A stretch of DNA of 64,000 bases, from assembly GCA_018652265.1 (NCBI GenBank), contig JABICL010000006.1, positions 1 to 64,000 of the forward strand, in the 5' to 3' direction. This document shows, piece after piece, positions 1 through 7,306 of this stretch. Numbering within the stretch: the first letter of the stretch is position 1; each line of letters begins with the position of its first letter. The position numbers and the translations under genes were made by a program. The notes below the pieces were generated by a model that was not told the origin of the DNA, did not search any database, and saw only the letters and a program-made list of their open reading frames with translations. The DNA comes from Candidatus Peribacteria bacterium. GTDB lineage: Bacteria > Patescibacteriota > Gracilibacteria > Peribacterales > Peribacteraceae.

Positions 1-60
1 GGCCACATTTGCGAGTCGAATGACCCTGAGTGAACGGAGCGAAGCGTAGTGAATCGAAGG
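1..60. repeat. GC-rich dispersed-element fragment
   Basis: This stretch is rich in short GC-containing words (gagtgaacggagcgaagcg and similar) unlike the AT-rich surroundings. It resembles the GC-rich gap at 57579-57660, which has the same cttcg, cgctccg and ctcagc words. No coding function is visible. It is probably one end of a dispersed intergenic repeat cut by the window edge; the assignment is weak. Confidence 0.3.
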
Positions 61-104
61 GCCATTATCAAACAAGCCACCAAAAGCGAAGAATGGCCGC
101 TATG

Positions 105-164
105 CCGAAGATACTGTGTGCTCCGAAGTCCGCCGCAGCGGACGAAGGGGTACTATCTAGCAAA
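105..164 (-). repeat. Repeat family A, copy 1 (60 bp, inverted)
   Basis: This 60-base segment is the reverse complement of the segment at 4724-4783; I see no mismatch by eye. It carries a central palindrome, GTCCGC and GCGGAC separated by a short TGCG loop, flanked by CTTCG-type words. It lies just upstream of the CNNM gene, so it is part of that gene's upstream region. Confidence 0.85.
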
Positions 165-200
165 TGCTTCATGGCAAGCTACATATGCTAAGCTAAAACC

Positions 201-1175
201 ATGACAGCAGTAATTATTCTCATAATCGTAGTAATAATATTATCTGGAATTTCGTCTGGAGCAGAGGCAGCAATTATCAGCATAAACCCTGCAGAAGTAG
301 AAAGTATGACACAGGACAAAAAATATGGATCTAAAGCAGTTGCAATTGTTACAAGAAATTTAAGCAGATCAGTTACAACAATCCTAATACTAAACAATAT
401 CGTAAACATAGTAGGATCCATAATGGTTGGGCGCATGGTCATGGATCTATACGGAGATGCGATGCTTAGTATCATCACAACAGCTCTTACATTCGGAATA
501 ATAATTTTCGCAGAAATCATTCCTAAATCCTTAGCTACTAAATATGCATGGACCGCAAGTTTAATATTTTCTCCATGGATACTAACAATTACAGCAATTC
601 TATATCCCATAATATGGCCTATAGAAAAAATGTTGCTGCTCCTTGGAAAAGGAGAGAGAAAGGTAGGAACAGAAGACCAAATAAGATCTATGGTAAGGCT
701 TGGCAGAAAAGAGGGATATATAGAGCAAGACGAAGGACAGCTAATTCACAGGGCTTTTAATCTAAATGATGCAAAAGCAAAAAATTTAATGACAAAACGT
801 GAAGATATAGTTGCATTTAAAGCATCTGAAACCTCAGGAGAATCGTCTACAAAAATGATAGACAACACTCATAGTAGATTTCCTATATATGGTGAAAGCC
901 TTGATGATATAAGAGGAATTGTTCTAGAAACAGAAGTTCTGGCTGCATGTACAAAAAATGAATACTCAGAAAAACTTTCTGATTTTGCTCGCCCTGCACT
1001 TTTCGTAGATGACGACACTGCAGCAGATGATCTTTTGATTCTTTTCCGAAATGAAAGATCCCATATGGCAATTGTTCAAGAAAAAGGAAAATTCACTGTA
1101 GGAATAGTAACTCTAGAAGACGTATTAGAAGAGCTAGTTGGAGAGATAGAAGATGAAAGAGATCCTAAAGCATAG
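201..1175 (+). CDS. CNNM/CBS-domain membrane protein (CorC/HlyC-type)
   Basis: A 324-residue membrane protein. Hydrophobic segments near residues 1-21, 58-78, 88-107 and 120-139 match the DUF21/CNNM transmembrane domain, which contains the family motif FAEIIPKSLA (about 103-112). A cytosolic CBS pair follows (about 190-318), ending in VGIVTLEDVLEELVGEIEDE, typical of the second CBS repeat. Family members are linked to magnesium or other divalent-cation transport; the older hemolysin name is historical. The usual C-terminal CorC_HlyC domain is absent, so the protein stops soon after the CBS pair. Its end overlaps the end of convergent serS by 11 bases. Confidence 0.85.
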   Translation: MTAVIILIIVVIILSGISSGAEAAIISINPAEVESMTQDKKYGSKAVAIVTRNLSRSVTTILILNNIVNIVGSIMVGRMVMDLYGDAMLSIITTALTFGIIIFAEIIPKSLATKYAWTASLIFSPWILTITAILYPIIWPIEKMLLLLGKGERKVGTEDQIRSMVRLGRKEGYIEQDEGQLIHRAFNLNDAKAKNLMTKREDIVAFKASETSGESSTKMIDNTHSRFPIYGESLDDIRGIVLETEVLAACTKNEYSEKLSDFARPALFVDDDTAADDLLILFRNERSHMAIVQEKGKFTVGIVTLEDVLEELVGEIEDERDPKA

Positions 1176-2418
1176 CCTGTCCACCCATATATGGCCTAAG
1201 AACTTCAGGAACAGTCACGCTTCCATCTTTATTCTGATAAGTCTCTAGGATAGGAATAAGGATACGAGGAGTGGCTATGCAAGTGTTATTCAAAGTATGT
1301 ACAAATTTCTTTTTACCATCTTCTTCGTATCGAATATTTAGACGACGCGACTGAAAATCTCCCAAATAACTGCAACTATGTGTCTCGCAGTATGCCTCAC
1401 GACTTGGCATCCAGGTCTCTATATCTTGCATAAACACTTTCCCCTGCCCCATATCACCAGTACATACATTTACTACTCTGTAAGGAAGATCAAGAGCTTG
1501 CAAAACTTCTTCTGCATTATTGCGAATCTCTTCAAATATTTCTAAAGCAACTTCTTGATTAGCTTCACATAAAACAACTTGTTCTACTTTCATAAACTGA
1601 TGAACACGATAAAGACCTTTTGTATCTTTTCCATAAGTACCAGCTTCTCTTCGAAAACACGGACTTATGCCACAGTATCTTTTAGGCAAACCTTTCAAAT
1701 CTAAGATTTCACCTTTGTGATAACTGCATACAGACACTTCTGATGTTCCTATCAGATAATTATCATCTGTTTCATATGTCTGTTCTTCCGCTCCAGGGAA
1801 AAATCCTGTTCCCATAAGACAATCCCATCCCACCATCACAGGCGGAGAAAATACTGTCCAACCCTTCGCTGCTAAGTGATCCATCGCAAATCTAAGCAAG
1901 GCATGCTCAAGTCTTGCACCATTCCCTTTAAGGAAATAACTACGAGCGCCTGCAATTTTCACACCACGTGGAATATCTATAATGTCCAACTTCTCACCAA
2001 GATCTGTATGATCTACCACATCAAAATCAAATGTCTTTGGCTCACCTTCTTTTTTGATCTCTACATTCTCAGAATCATCTTTTCCTACTGGGACAGTATC
2101 TAATGGAATAGATGGAAGCTTAAGTTGCATATCATTCCACTTTTCTTCTACCTCTTTCAGCACTTCTTGTTTTTTCTTTAGATCGTCACTCAAGATTTTC
2201 ATTTCTTTCAAAATCTTTTCTTTTTCTTTTCCTTTAAGCTTAGGCATTTCCTTGCTTACCTCATTCTGTTTTTTTCTCATTTCCTCAACTACTGGGATTA
2301 GCTGTTTTCTTTCTTCGTCAATCTTCAAAAACTCATCAACATCTAAATCTATGTTCTTATTTTTCAAAACTGTCTTATAGACATCTGGCCTGTTACGTAA
2401 ATCCTGTAAATCGATCAT
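1165..2418 (-). CDS. serS: Seryl-tRNA synthetase
   Basis: A 417-residue class II aminoacyl-tRNA synthetase that charges tRNA-Ser. Residues 1-110 form the charged helical-hairpin arm that contacts the long variable arm of tRNA-Ser. Motif 2 is visible as CFRREAG with downstream RVHQFMKVEQ (about 250-275), and motif 3 as NTCIATPRILIPILE near the C terminus. Length is normal for the family. The ATG lies 6 bases after a TATGAT box, so the mRNA may be leaderless. The gene is convergent with the CNNM gene and sits downstream of purH on the same strand. Confidence 0.97.
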   Translation of the reverse strand: MIDLQDLRNRPDVYKTVLKNKNIDLDVDEFLKIDEERKQLIPVVEEMRKKQNEVSKEMPKLKGKEKEKILKEMKILSDDLKKKQEVLKEVEEKWNDMQLKLPSIPLDTVPVGKDDSENVEIKKEGEPKTFDFDVVDHTDLGEKLDIIDIPRGVKIAGARSYFLKGNGARLEHALLRFAMDHLAAKGWTVFSPPVMVGWDCLMGTGFFPGAEEQTYETDDNYLIGTSEVSVCSYHKGEILDLKGLPKRYCGISPCFRREAGTYGKDTKGLYRVHQFMKVEQVVLCEANQEVALEIFEEIRNNAEEVLQALDLPYRVVNVCTGDMGQGKVFMQDIETWMPSREAYCETHSCSYLGDFQSRRLNIRYEEDGKKKFVHTLNNTCIATPRILIPILETYQNKDGSVTVPEVLRPYMGGQAML

Positions 2419-2424
2419 GATGAA

Positions 2425-2430
2425 ATCATA
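2425..2430 (-). promoter_or_regulatory. Candidate -10 box of serS (leaderless)
   Basis: On the minus strand TATGAT is followed by six bases and then the serS ATG. A start 6-7 bases after the -10 would place the first transcribed base at or next to the start codon. No Shine-Dalgarno sequence lies between. No good -35 was identified. Confidence 0.5.
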
Positions 2431-2450
2431 GCATAATGTCGCAATTTACC

Positions 2451-2467
2451 ACCTTAAGCACGCGAGA
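2451..2467 (+). repeat. Repeat family E copy (TTAAGCACGCGAG core)
   Basis: The core ACCTTAAGCACGCGAG recurs exactly at 51156-51171, with one or two changes at about 51190-51207, and its TTAAGCACGCGAGC core occurs inverted at 26541-26554. Here it lies between serS and purH. The core is half palindromic (CTTAAG, CGCG). Confidence 0.65.
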
Positions 2468-2474
2468 GGAGTTC

Positions 2475-3980
2475 TTAATGTCGAAAAGCCCGAACTCCCG
2501 TAGTGACCATTACTATCCCTAGTTCATTTGCCTTAGCAAAGACCTCCTCATCTCTTATAGACCCTCCAGGCTGGATAATTGCTGATATACCATGCTTTGC
2601 TGCCTCCTCCACGCAATCTGGGAATGGAAAGAATGCATCAGATGCCATTACAGCATTCTGTGACCTGTCCCCTGCACGCCTAGCTGCAATGATAGCGGAA
2701 TCCACGCGACTAGTTTGACCACAGCCTATGCCTACAGAAATTTGATCCTTAGTAAAAACTATTGCATTGCTTTTGGCATGCTTCACAACTTTCCATGCAA
2801 ATAATAAATCTCTTATCTGATCATCTGTTGGCTTTTTATCAGTTACACATGTGAGATCAGATTCAGAAACGATATTATCATCCTCGTTCTGAACAAGCAT
2901 TCCATCAAGACAAGATCTGTAAGTGCGGTTCGCGGTTCGCGGTTCGCGGTTCGCTATAACCCTCAATTTCGGCTTCTTCTTCAATAGCTCTATCGCCTCC
3001 TCAGAATATCCTGGAGCAATCAAAATTTCTGCAAAAATCTTCTGTTCAATTATTTTCTCTACCACTTCTTTTGTACATTCTCGATTCAATGAAATTATAA
3101 CTCCAAATGCAGAAAGGCGATCTGTGTCATATGATCTTTGAAATGCTTCTGCAATATCTTCATGTGAAGCAACTCCAGAAGGATTCGCATGCTTTATACA
3201 AGCCGCAGTAGGATCTTCGAATTCATTTACTAGATTCCATGCTCCATCGGCATCTAGAATATTTAAGTAGCTCATTTGTTTTTCTTCCTGCAGAACCTCC
3301 CATCCAGGATTAGAACGATATATTTCATAGAAGCTACCTTCCTGATGAGGATTTTCTCCATACCTTAATTCACGCTTATTCGTCATCATCAATCCCTTAT
3401 TCTCACCATTCGACATCCATTCTGTAATTGCGCTGTCATATGCTGCAGTCCTCAGAAAAACTTTTGTCGCCAATTCTTTTCTAAGATCCAGACTTGTATC
3501 TCCATCTTTTTCTATTTGCTCTATTACTCGAGCGTAATCACGCGAATCACAAACAACAGTTACAGAATCAAAATTCTTCGCAGCACTTCGAAGTAGTGTT
3601 GGACCTCCTATATCAATTAGCTCTACTATATCTTTCTCATTCTTATCCTGCTCACAGCCTTCTTCGAATGGATAAAGATTCACAACTACTAAATCTACAG
3701 TTCCAATCCCTAGTTCCTCCGCCTGCTTCTCGTGCTCTTTGTCCCCACGCCTAAACAAAACTCCACCCATTATAAGTGGATGCATAGTTTTCACTCTTCC
3801 AGAAAAGCATTCTGGGAACTTGGTGACATCTTCTACATTGGTAACAGGAATCCCTGCATCACTTATAATTTTAGCTGTTCCTCCAGTAGAAACTATCTCT
3901 ATCCCCTTTTTGCTGAGCTTCTCGGCAAATTCTACTATGCCTTCTTTGTCTGAAACGGAAATGAGAGCTCGTTTAATCAA
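2475..3980 (-). CDS. purH: Bifunctional AICAR transformylase / IMP cyclohydrolase
   Basis: A 501-residue PurH catalysing the last two steps of IMP synthesis. The N-terminal MGS-like cyclohydrolase domain (1 to about 195) begins KRALISVSDKEGIVEFA; the C-terminal transformylase domain contains RYGENPHQE (about 206), CIKHANPSG (about 262) and IIQPGGSIRDEE near the end. The start is TTG at 3978-3980: an in-frame stop lies shortly upstream with no ATG or GTG between, and an AGGA sits 14 bases upstream. Residues about 343-352 are encoded by a heptamer repeat that interrupts the loop before GMLVQ. No other de novo purine genes are in the window. Confidence 0.96.
   Translation of the reverse strand: MIKRALISVSDKEGIVEFAEKLSKKGIEIVSTGGTAKIISDAGIPVTNVEDVTKFPECFSGRVKTMHPLIMGGVLFRRGDKEHEKQAEELGIGTVDLVVVNLYPFEEGCEQDKNEKDIVELIDIGGPTLLRSAAKNFDSVTVVCDSRDYARVIEQIEKDGDTSLDLRKELATKVFLRTAAYDSAITEWMSNGENKGLMMTNKRELRYGENPHQEGSFYEIYRSNPGWEVLQEEKQMSYLNILDADGAWNLVNEFEDPTAACIKHANPSGVASHEDIAEAFQRSYDTDRLSAFGVIISLNRECTKEVVEKIIEQKIFAEILIAPGYSEEAIELLKKKPKLRVIANREPRTANRTYRSCLDGMLVQNEDDNIVSESDLTCVTDKKPTDDQIRDLLFAWKVVKHAKSNAIVFTKDQISVGIGCGQTSRVDSAIIAARRAGDRSQNAVMASDAFFPFPDCVEEAAKHGISAIIQPGGSIRDEEVFAKANELGIVMVTTGVRAFRH
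2925..2954 (-). repeat. Heptamer tandem repeat inside purH
   Basis: The plus strand shows four perfect GCGGTTC units followed by GC. Read on the coding strand, a 7-base repeat cycles through all three frames and encodes the heptapeptide period NREPRTA (seen as ANREPRTANR). The peptide has no counterpart expected in PurH at this position, so it looks like an in-frame insertion. Related tracts lie in murD, murB and the gene at 59146. Confidence 0.9.
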
Positions 3981-4050
3981 TGCAGAGAGAGTTTAGCTTC
4001 CTAAGGACGGATTGTTAATTATTAATCTGCAAAAAATTCCTACTTACAGC

Positions 4051-4647
4051 TTAAATAAGCACCAAATACAACACAAATATCACTCCAACAAAAATTGTTG
4101 CAAGTATAAGTATGTTAAATTTGATCAATTTGCGCTTAATTATCTTGTCTTTACAAAAATGATAGTTTGCAAAAATCAAACCTAATGCTAATCCAAATAA
4201 TACTCCTATCAATAATCTAACTCCTGGAAGGAGTATTTCTTTATAGCCACCACACCCTTCCGGAATAGAGGTAGGAATACCACGCAGAAACATTGTGCCT
4301 GATGACATTGGTACGATTAATGGAATGTAAGATCCCATTGATTTAAACGAAATCAGGTAAACAAAATATGTGATCCACACAAAAACAACAGGAAATACTA
4401 TAAAAATAAAAACTTTCCTTAAAATTAATTTTGTCTTCTTGGAAAGATTTTTCCAAAAATGATTAAAACGAAACAAAAAAATTAATCCAATGAGTATCCC
4501 TAGCAAGATACTTATTTTCAGTTCAAATAATACCGACATAACACTAGGGCCTCTCATTACGCCACAAGCAAATACATTAAATGGATACATAAACAAGCTC
4601 AATGCCGCAATATAAGCAGTATATCTAGTAAGGCTTTTATATTTCAT
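4051..4647 (-). CDS. Membrane protein of unknown function
   Basis: A 198-residue protein I do not recognise. An N-terminal hydrophobic segment ending near VFACG (about residue 28) could be a signal peptide or a lipobox-like site. Further transmembrane stretches lie at about 43-62, 79-104, 137-160 and 174-198. Between them is an apparently external loop with MSSGTMFLRGIPTSIPEGCG. Lysine-rich loops follow the positive-inside pattern. It is alone between purH and the repeats next to tRNA-Thr. Confidence 0.6.
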   Translation of the reverse strand: MKYKSLTRYTAYIAALSLFMYPFNVFACGVMRGPSVMSVLFELKISILLGILIGLIFLFRFNHFWKNLSKKTKLILRKVFIFIVFPVVFVWITYFVYLISFKSMGSYIPLIVPMSSGTMFLRGIPTSIPEGCGGYKEILLPGVRLLIGVLFGLALGLIFANYHFCKDKIIKRKLIKFNILILATIFVGVIFVLYLVLI

Positions 4648-4723
4648 ATATGCATTGTACCAAGTTTATTTTATTTTCAATAATTCAACTGTGGCCTGCC
4701 ATTAGCCAGAGTACAGATCGGTG

Positions 4724-4787
4724 TTTGCTAGATAGTACCCCTTCGTCCGCTGCGGCGGACTTCGGAGCACACAGTATCTTCGGATTC
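4724..4787 (+). repeat. Repeat family A, copy 2
   Basis: This copy matches 105-164 in inverted orientation over 60 bases and shares its last 57 bases with 4831-4887. The core is a hairpin of GTCCGC and GCGGAC around a TGCG loop, flanked by CTTC and TTCGG. It is not translated in any credible gene. Confidence 0.88.
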
Positions 4788-4830
4788 ATTAAATATTTTT
4801 TGTCAGATGTAGAAAATAAGTGCTCTAAAA

Positions 4831-4887
4831 GATAGTACCCCTTCGTCCGCTGCGGCGGACTTCGGAGCACACAGTATCTTCGGATTC
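4831..4887 (+). repeat. Repeat family A, copy 3
   Basis: This direct copy of 4731-4787 starts at GATAGTACCCC and ends at CGGATTC. The two copies are 107 bases apart in register and separated by about 43 bases of AT-rich spacer. Confidence 0.88.
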
Positions 4888-4929
4888 GCGCTACGCCCTA
4901 CGGGCTTGCGCTCATCTCGAATTCAACTG

Positions 4930-5006
4930 TGGAGCCACCTCGGGGATTCGAACCCCGGACCTATCGCTTACAAGGCGATTGCTCTGACCAACTGAGCTAA
5001 GGTGGC
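4930..5006 (-). tRNA. tRNA-Thr (anticodon UGU)
   Basis: On the minus strand the acceptor arm GCCACCT pairs with AGGTGGC. The anticodon stem ATCGC/GCGAT encloses the loop CTTGTAA, giving anticodon TGT (threonine). The T arm CCGGGGTTCGAATCCCCG is canonical, the discriminator base is U, and CCA is encoded at 4930-4932. The CCA end lies inside a 13-bp sequence repeated 238 bases away. Confidence 0.97.
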
Positions 5007-5102
5007 GTCAGAACACATATTAGCTATTTTCTTCTGCGGGATCTATGAGATATCTAGTTATATTTTATATGTGATACATGTGTTTATAGATAACCAGGCA
5101 TT

Positions 5103-5131
5103 TAGACAAATAAGGCCAATTTTGCTATAAT
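5103..5131 (+). promoter_or_regulatory. Sigma-70-like promoter, leaderless
   Basis: A -35 box TAGACA (5103-5108) and a -10 box TATAAT (5126-5131) are separated by exactly 17 bases. The ATG at 5138 begins 6 bases after the -10, so the transcript should start at or within a base of the start codon. This is the clearest complete promoter of the leaderless type in the window. Confidence 0.75.
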
Positions 5132-5137
5132 ATAAGC

Positions 5138-5437
5138 ATGAAACACAAAAAAACAAAAAGTCCCAAATCTTCCAATGCTATCTTAATTTTAGCAGCATTA
5201 CTGTTTTCATCTTCTGCTCTCGCATTCATTGCAAGTGGATATGAAGCTAATGTAGTTGAAATTAGATTTTTAGCAGGAATAGTAATTGGGATAGTAACCG
5301 GAATTACTATTTCTTTTTATCTACAACCAAACAAAAAGAAAGAAAGAACTAGTAGAGAGTTCTCTCTCGTAGAAAGGTTAGCCATCTTGGTTGTACTTGT
5401 TGAAATAGTGCATACATTAATGAGAATTTTCGGTTAA
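5138..5437 (+). CDS. Small two-helix membrane protein
   Basis: A 99-residue protein with a lysine-rich N terminus (MKHKKTKSPK), two hydrophobic helices (about 14-32 and 42-62) joined by a short loop, then a charged cytosolic stretch (QPNKKKERTSREF) and a final amphipathic or hydrophobic helix (78-98). No family is recognised. It is monocistronic: a strong promoter sits immediately upstream and a bidirectional hairpin terminator begins 17 bases after the stop. Confidence 0.65.
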   Translation: MKHKKTKSPKSSNAILILAALLFSSSALAFIASGYEANVVEIRFLAGIVIGIVTGITISFYLQPNKKKERTSREFSLVERLAILVVLVEIVHTLMRIFG

Positions 5438-5453
5438 TATTATTTAATACAAG

Positions 5454-5477
5454 AAAAGCAGGTATTAACCTGCTTTT
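5454..5477. terminator. Bidirectional hairpin terminator
   Basis: A perfect 10-bp stem, AAAAGCAGGT and ACCTGCTTTT, with a 4-base loop. The T-rich right arm ends plus-strand transcription of the 99-residue gene; on the minus strand the same hairpin, 10 bases past the RNase P RNA 3' end, also ends in a T run. Confidence 0.85.
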
Positions 5478-5487
5478 TCCTGATGTT

Positions 5488-5869
5488 CACTCTTTTGTAC
5501 GCCGAGTTCTGTGATACCCAGTAAAGGGTATGATAGCCATCGATCTAGCCTAACTGTTACCAGAAAGGTCAAGCGGAGGGGAATATAGTAGATCGAAACA
5601 AATCTAGATTTCTAGATTCCCAAATCCTCCTTGCACCACCTAGAGTTTATCAATCTTGTTTCTTAGAAAAATAAAGAAACAAAGATCCTCGGTTCCCGAG
5701 GCGTTTCATTCTCACTGTAAAGCGAGACTACGTCTCTGTGACACTAGTCCTTACATGCCTTTACCTAATATATGACATGCAGATGGGCGTTACCCACTAA
5801 GCGTTTCATTGGTGCTCGGACGTTCCTCTGTACTCCGCAAAGCGGAGCAAAGCGACTATCAAAAGAGCG
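5488..5869 (-). ncRNA. rnpB: RNase P RNA
   Basis: Read on the minus strand this is the catalytic RNA of RNase P, which removes tRNA 5' leaders. The 5' conserved block reads AGAGGAACGTCCGAGCACC (family form GAGGAAAGTCCGGGC). Further matches are GTGGGTAACGCCCA, ACAGTGAGAATGAAACG, TAAACTC followed by GTGCAAG, and the 3' block GGCTAGATCGATGGCTATC with CACAGAACTCGGCGTAC (family form ACAGAACCCGGCTTA). Ends are set by a 10-bp P1 helix, CGCTCTTTTG with CAAAAGAGTG. Length is about 382 nt. The A-to-C and G-to-A changes in the first conserved block are unusual. ORFs crossing it are spurious. Confidence 0.92.
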
Positions 5870-5876
5870 GACTGAT

Positions 5877-5882
5877 ATCATA
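5877..5882 (-). promoter_or_regulatory. -10 box of RNase P RNA
   Basis: TATGAT on the minus strand is followed by 7 bases and then the first base of the proposed P1 helix at 5869. The agreement of promoter spacing with the secondary-structure end supports the 5' end. No convincing -35 hexamer is seen at 16-18 bases. Confidence 0.6.
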
Positions 5883-5904
5883 GCATGATATACAATACGG
5901 AGCA

Positions 5905-7305
5905 GTGAAGCGCTCAGAAGTGATTTTCGGGATTCTAAGGGTAGCAAGTGATGCCATCGCTGTATTCTGTGCAATTCTGATCGCATTCTATCTAAGAACT
6001 AAAAATATAGATCTAATTCCTGGAGCACAAATACTTGAGCCTTCCGACACTCTTCCTGCTGTCTCATATTTTATAAAAAACTTCGTAATACAGTCGGTAA
6101 TTCTATTTCTGACTATATCTGCGATGCTTAAGTTATATCTAATACGAGTAACACTAAGCGCATTCCGAGAAGCATCTCGCATACTCTTATCTGCAATAGT
6201 TTGGATAGCACTAATAATGGGATGGTATTTCCTAGTACAAAAACAACTATTCTATTCAAGAGCAATACTTGTTCATTCTCTGCTTTTTGTAATTATCCTT
6301 GTAACTACCGGGAGAATATTATTAACAATTTTTCAAAGAACACTTCTAAAAAAAGGAATAGGGGTTAGATCTATAATTTCAGTAGGATCACAATCTCTAC
6401 CTAATGTAGTAGAAAAATTCCTAAAGAAAGACTCAAGATATATGCATATAGGTCATATTCCATCATTTGATTTCGAAAATGCAGATATAGAAAACATAGA
6501 TCTTATAATCCAAACAGATCCGAGTACTTCACAGGAAACAAATATGCTGATCGATTACTGTAGAAGTAAACATATAGGATATGCATTTTTGCCACCAGTA
6601 CTTACAAATGTGCCACATCTTCTTTCTGTATATAGATTTGGATCTGTGCCAATACTCAGATTTTGCCCTACACCATTAGATGGATGGGGAGCTGTATTTA
6701 AGCGATTATTTGATTTTGTCATTTCACTAATTCTAATAATTTTACTTATTCCATTATTTCTAGCAGTAGGAATAGCAATAAAAATAGATTCAAGAGGTCC
6801 AGTATTTTATGTATCCAAACGAATGGGACAGAAGAGAACTGGGCTAAAAGCTTTGCCTTGTATATGCGTATGGAAATTTAGATCAATGGTAAAAAATGCT
6901 GATGATATAAAACAAGATCTCTACAATCAAAGTCACAGAAACGATGGTCCATTATTCAAAATAAAAAATGATCCTCGTATAACTAGAACTGGAAAATTAC
7001 TACGAAGATTTAGCATAGATGAACTTCCTCAGATCTTTAATGTACTTAAGGGCGACCTGTCATTAGTAGGGCCAAGGCCTCATTTGCCAGAAGAAGTAAA
7101 AAACTACACTGACTTTCAGCACAGAGTATTCGCAGTAAAGCCAGGAATTACTGGGCTTGCTCAAATTTCTGGCAGATCTAATCTTTCATTCGAAGAAGAA
7201 GTAAGATTTGATCTTCAATACATAGAAGAATGGAGTCCATGGCTCGATATGTTTATTCTCTGGAGAACTGCAGGAGTGGTATTGAAAGGCGATGGAGCTG
7301 ATTGA
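5905..7305 (+). CDS. Polyprenyl-phosphate sugar-1-phosphate transferase (WbaP/WcaJ-like)
   Basis: A 466-residue membrane enzyme expected to transfer a sugar phosphate from a nucleotide sugar to undecaprenyl phosphate, starting a surface glycan. Hydrophobic helices occupy about 9-28, 48-72, 88-110 and 118-140; a soluble Rossmann-like segment follows (150-250), then a hydrophobic segment (270-295) and the PF02397 catalytic domain. Visible motifs are VWKFRSM, DELPQIFNVLKGDLSLVGPR and KPGITGLAQISGR. The start is GTG with GGAG upstream. It is divergent from rnpB, and the two promoters overlap. The glycan genes at 55-64 kb are its likely partners; the sugar cannot be read from sequence. Confidence 0.9.
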   Translation: MKRSEVIFGILRVASDAIAVFCAILIAFYLRTKNIDLIPGAQILEPSDTLPAVSYFIKNFVIQSVILFLTISAMLKLYLIRVTLSAFREASRILLSAIVWIALIMGWYFLVQKQLFYSRAILVHSLLFVIILVTTGRILLTIFQRTLLKKGIGVRSIISVGSQSLPNVVEKFLKKDSRYMHIGHIPSFDFENADIENIDLIIQTDPSTSQETNMLIDYCRSKHIGYAFLPPVLTNVPHLLSVYRFGSVPILRFCPTPLDGWGAVFKRLFDFVISLILIILLIPLFLAVGIAIKIDSRGPVFYVSKRMGQKRTGLKALPCICVWKFRSMVKNADDIKQDLYNQSHRNDGPLFKIKNDPRITRTGKLLRRFSIDELPQIFNVLKGDLSLVGPRPHLPEEVKNYTDFQHRVFAVKPGITGLAQISGRSNLSFEEEVRFDLQYIEEWSPWLDMFILWRTAGVVLKGDGAD

Positions 7306-7306
7306 T

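Larger units (their letters stand above)
4682..4932. repeat. Composite repeat region bounded by 13-bp direct repeats beside tRNA-Thr
   Basis: AATTCAACTGTGG occurs at 4682-4694 and again at 4920-4932, where its last three bases are the complement of the tRNA-Thr CCA end. Between them are two direct copies of repeat family A (4724-4787 and 4831-4887) and a GC-rich stretch at 4888-4918. The 13-bp duplication at a tRNA 3' end suggests insertion or duplication there. No integrase or transposase gene is present, so this would be a non-autonomous element or a tandem duplication. Confidence 0.6.

Noticed and set aside
5765-5986. 73-codon minus-strand ORF
   Set aside because: It lies across RNase P RNA and its promoter; the conserved RNA blocks explain the sequence.
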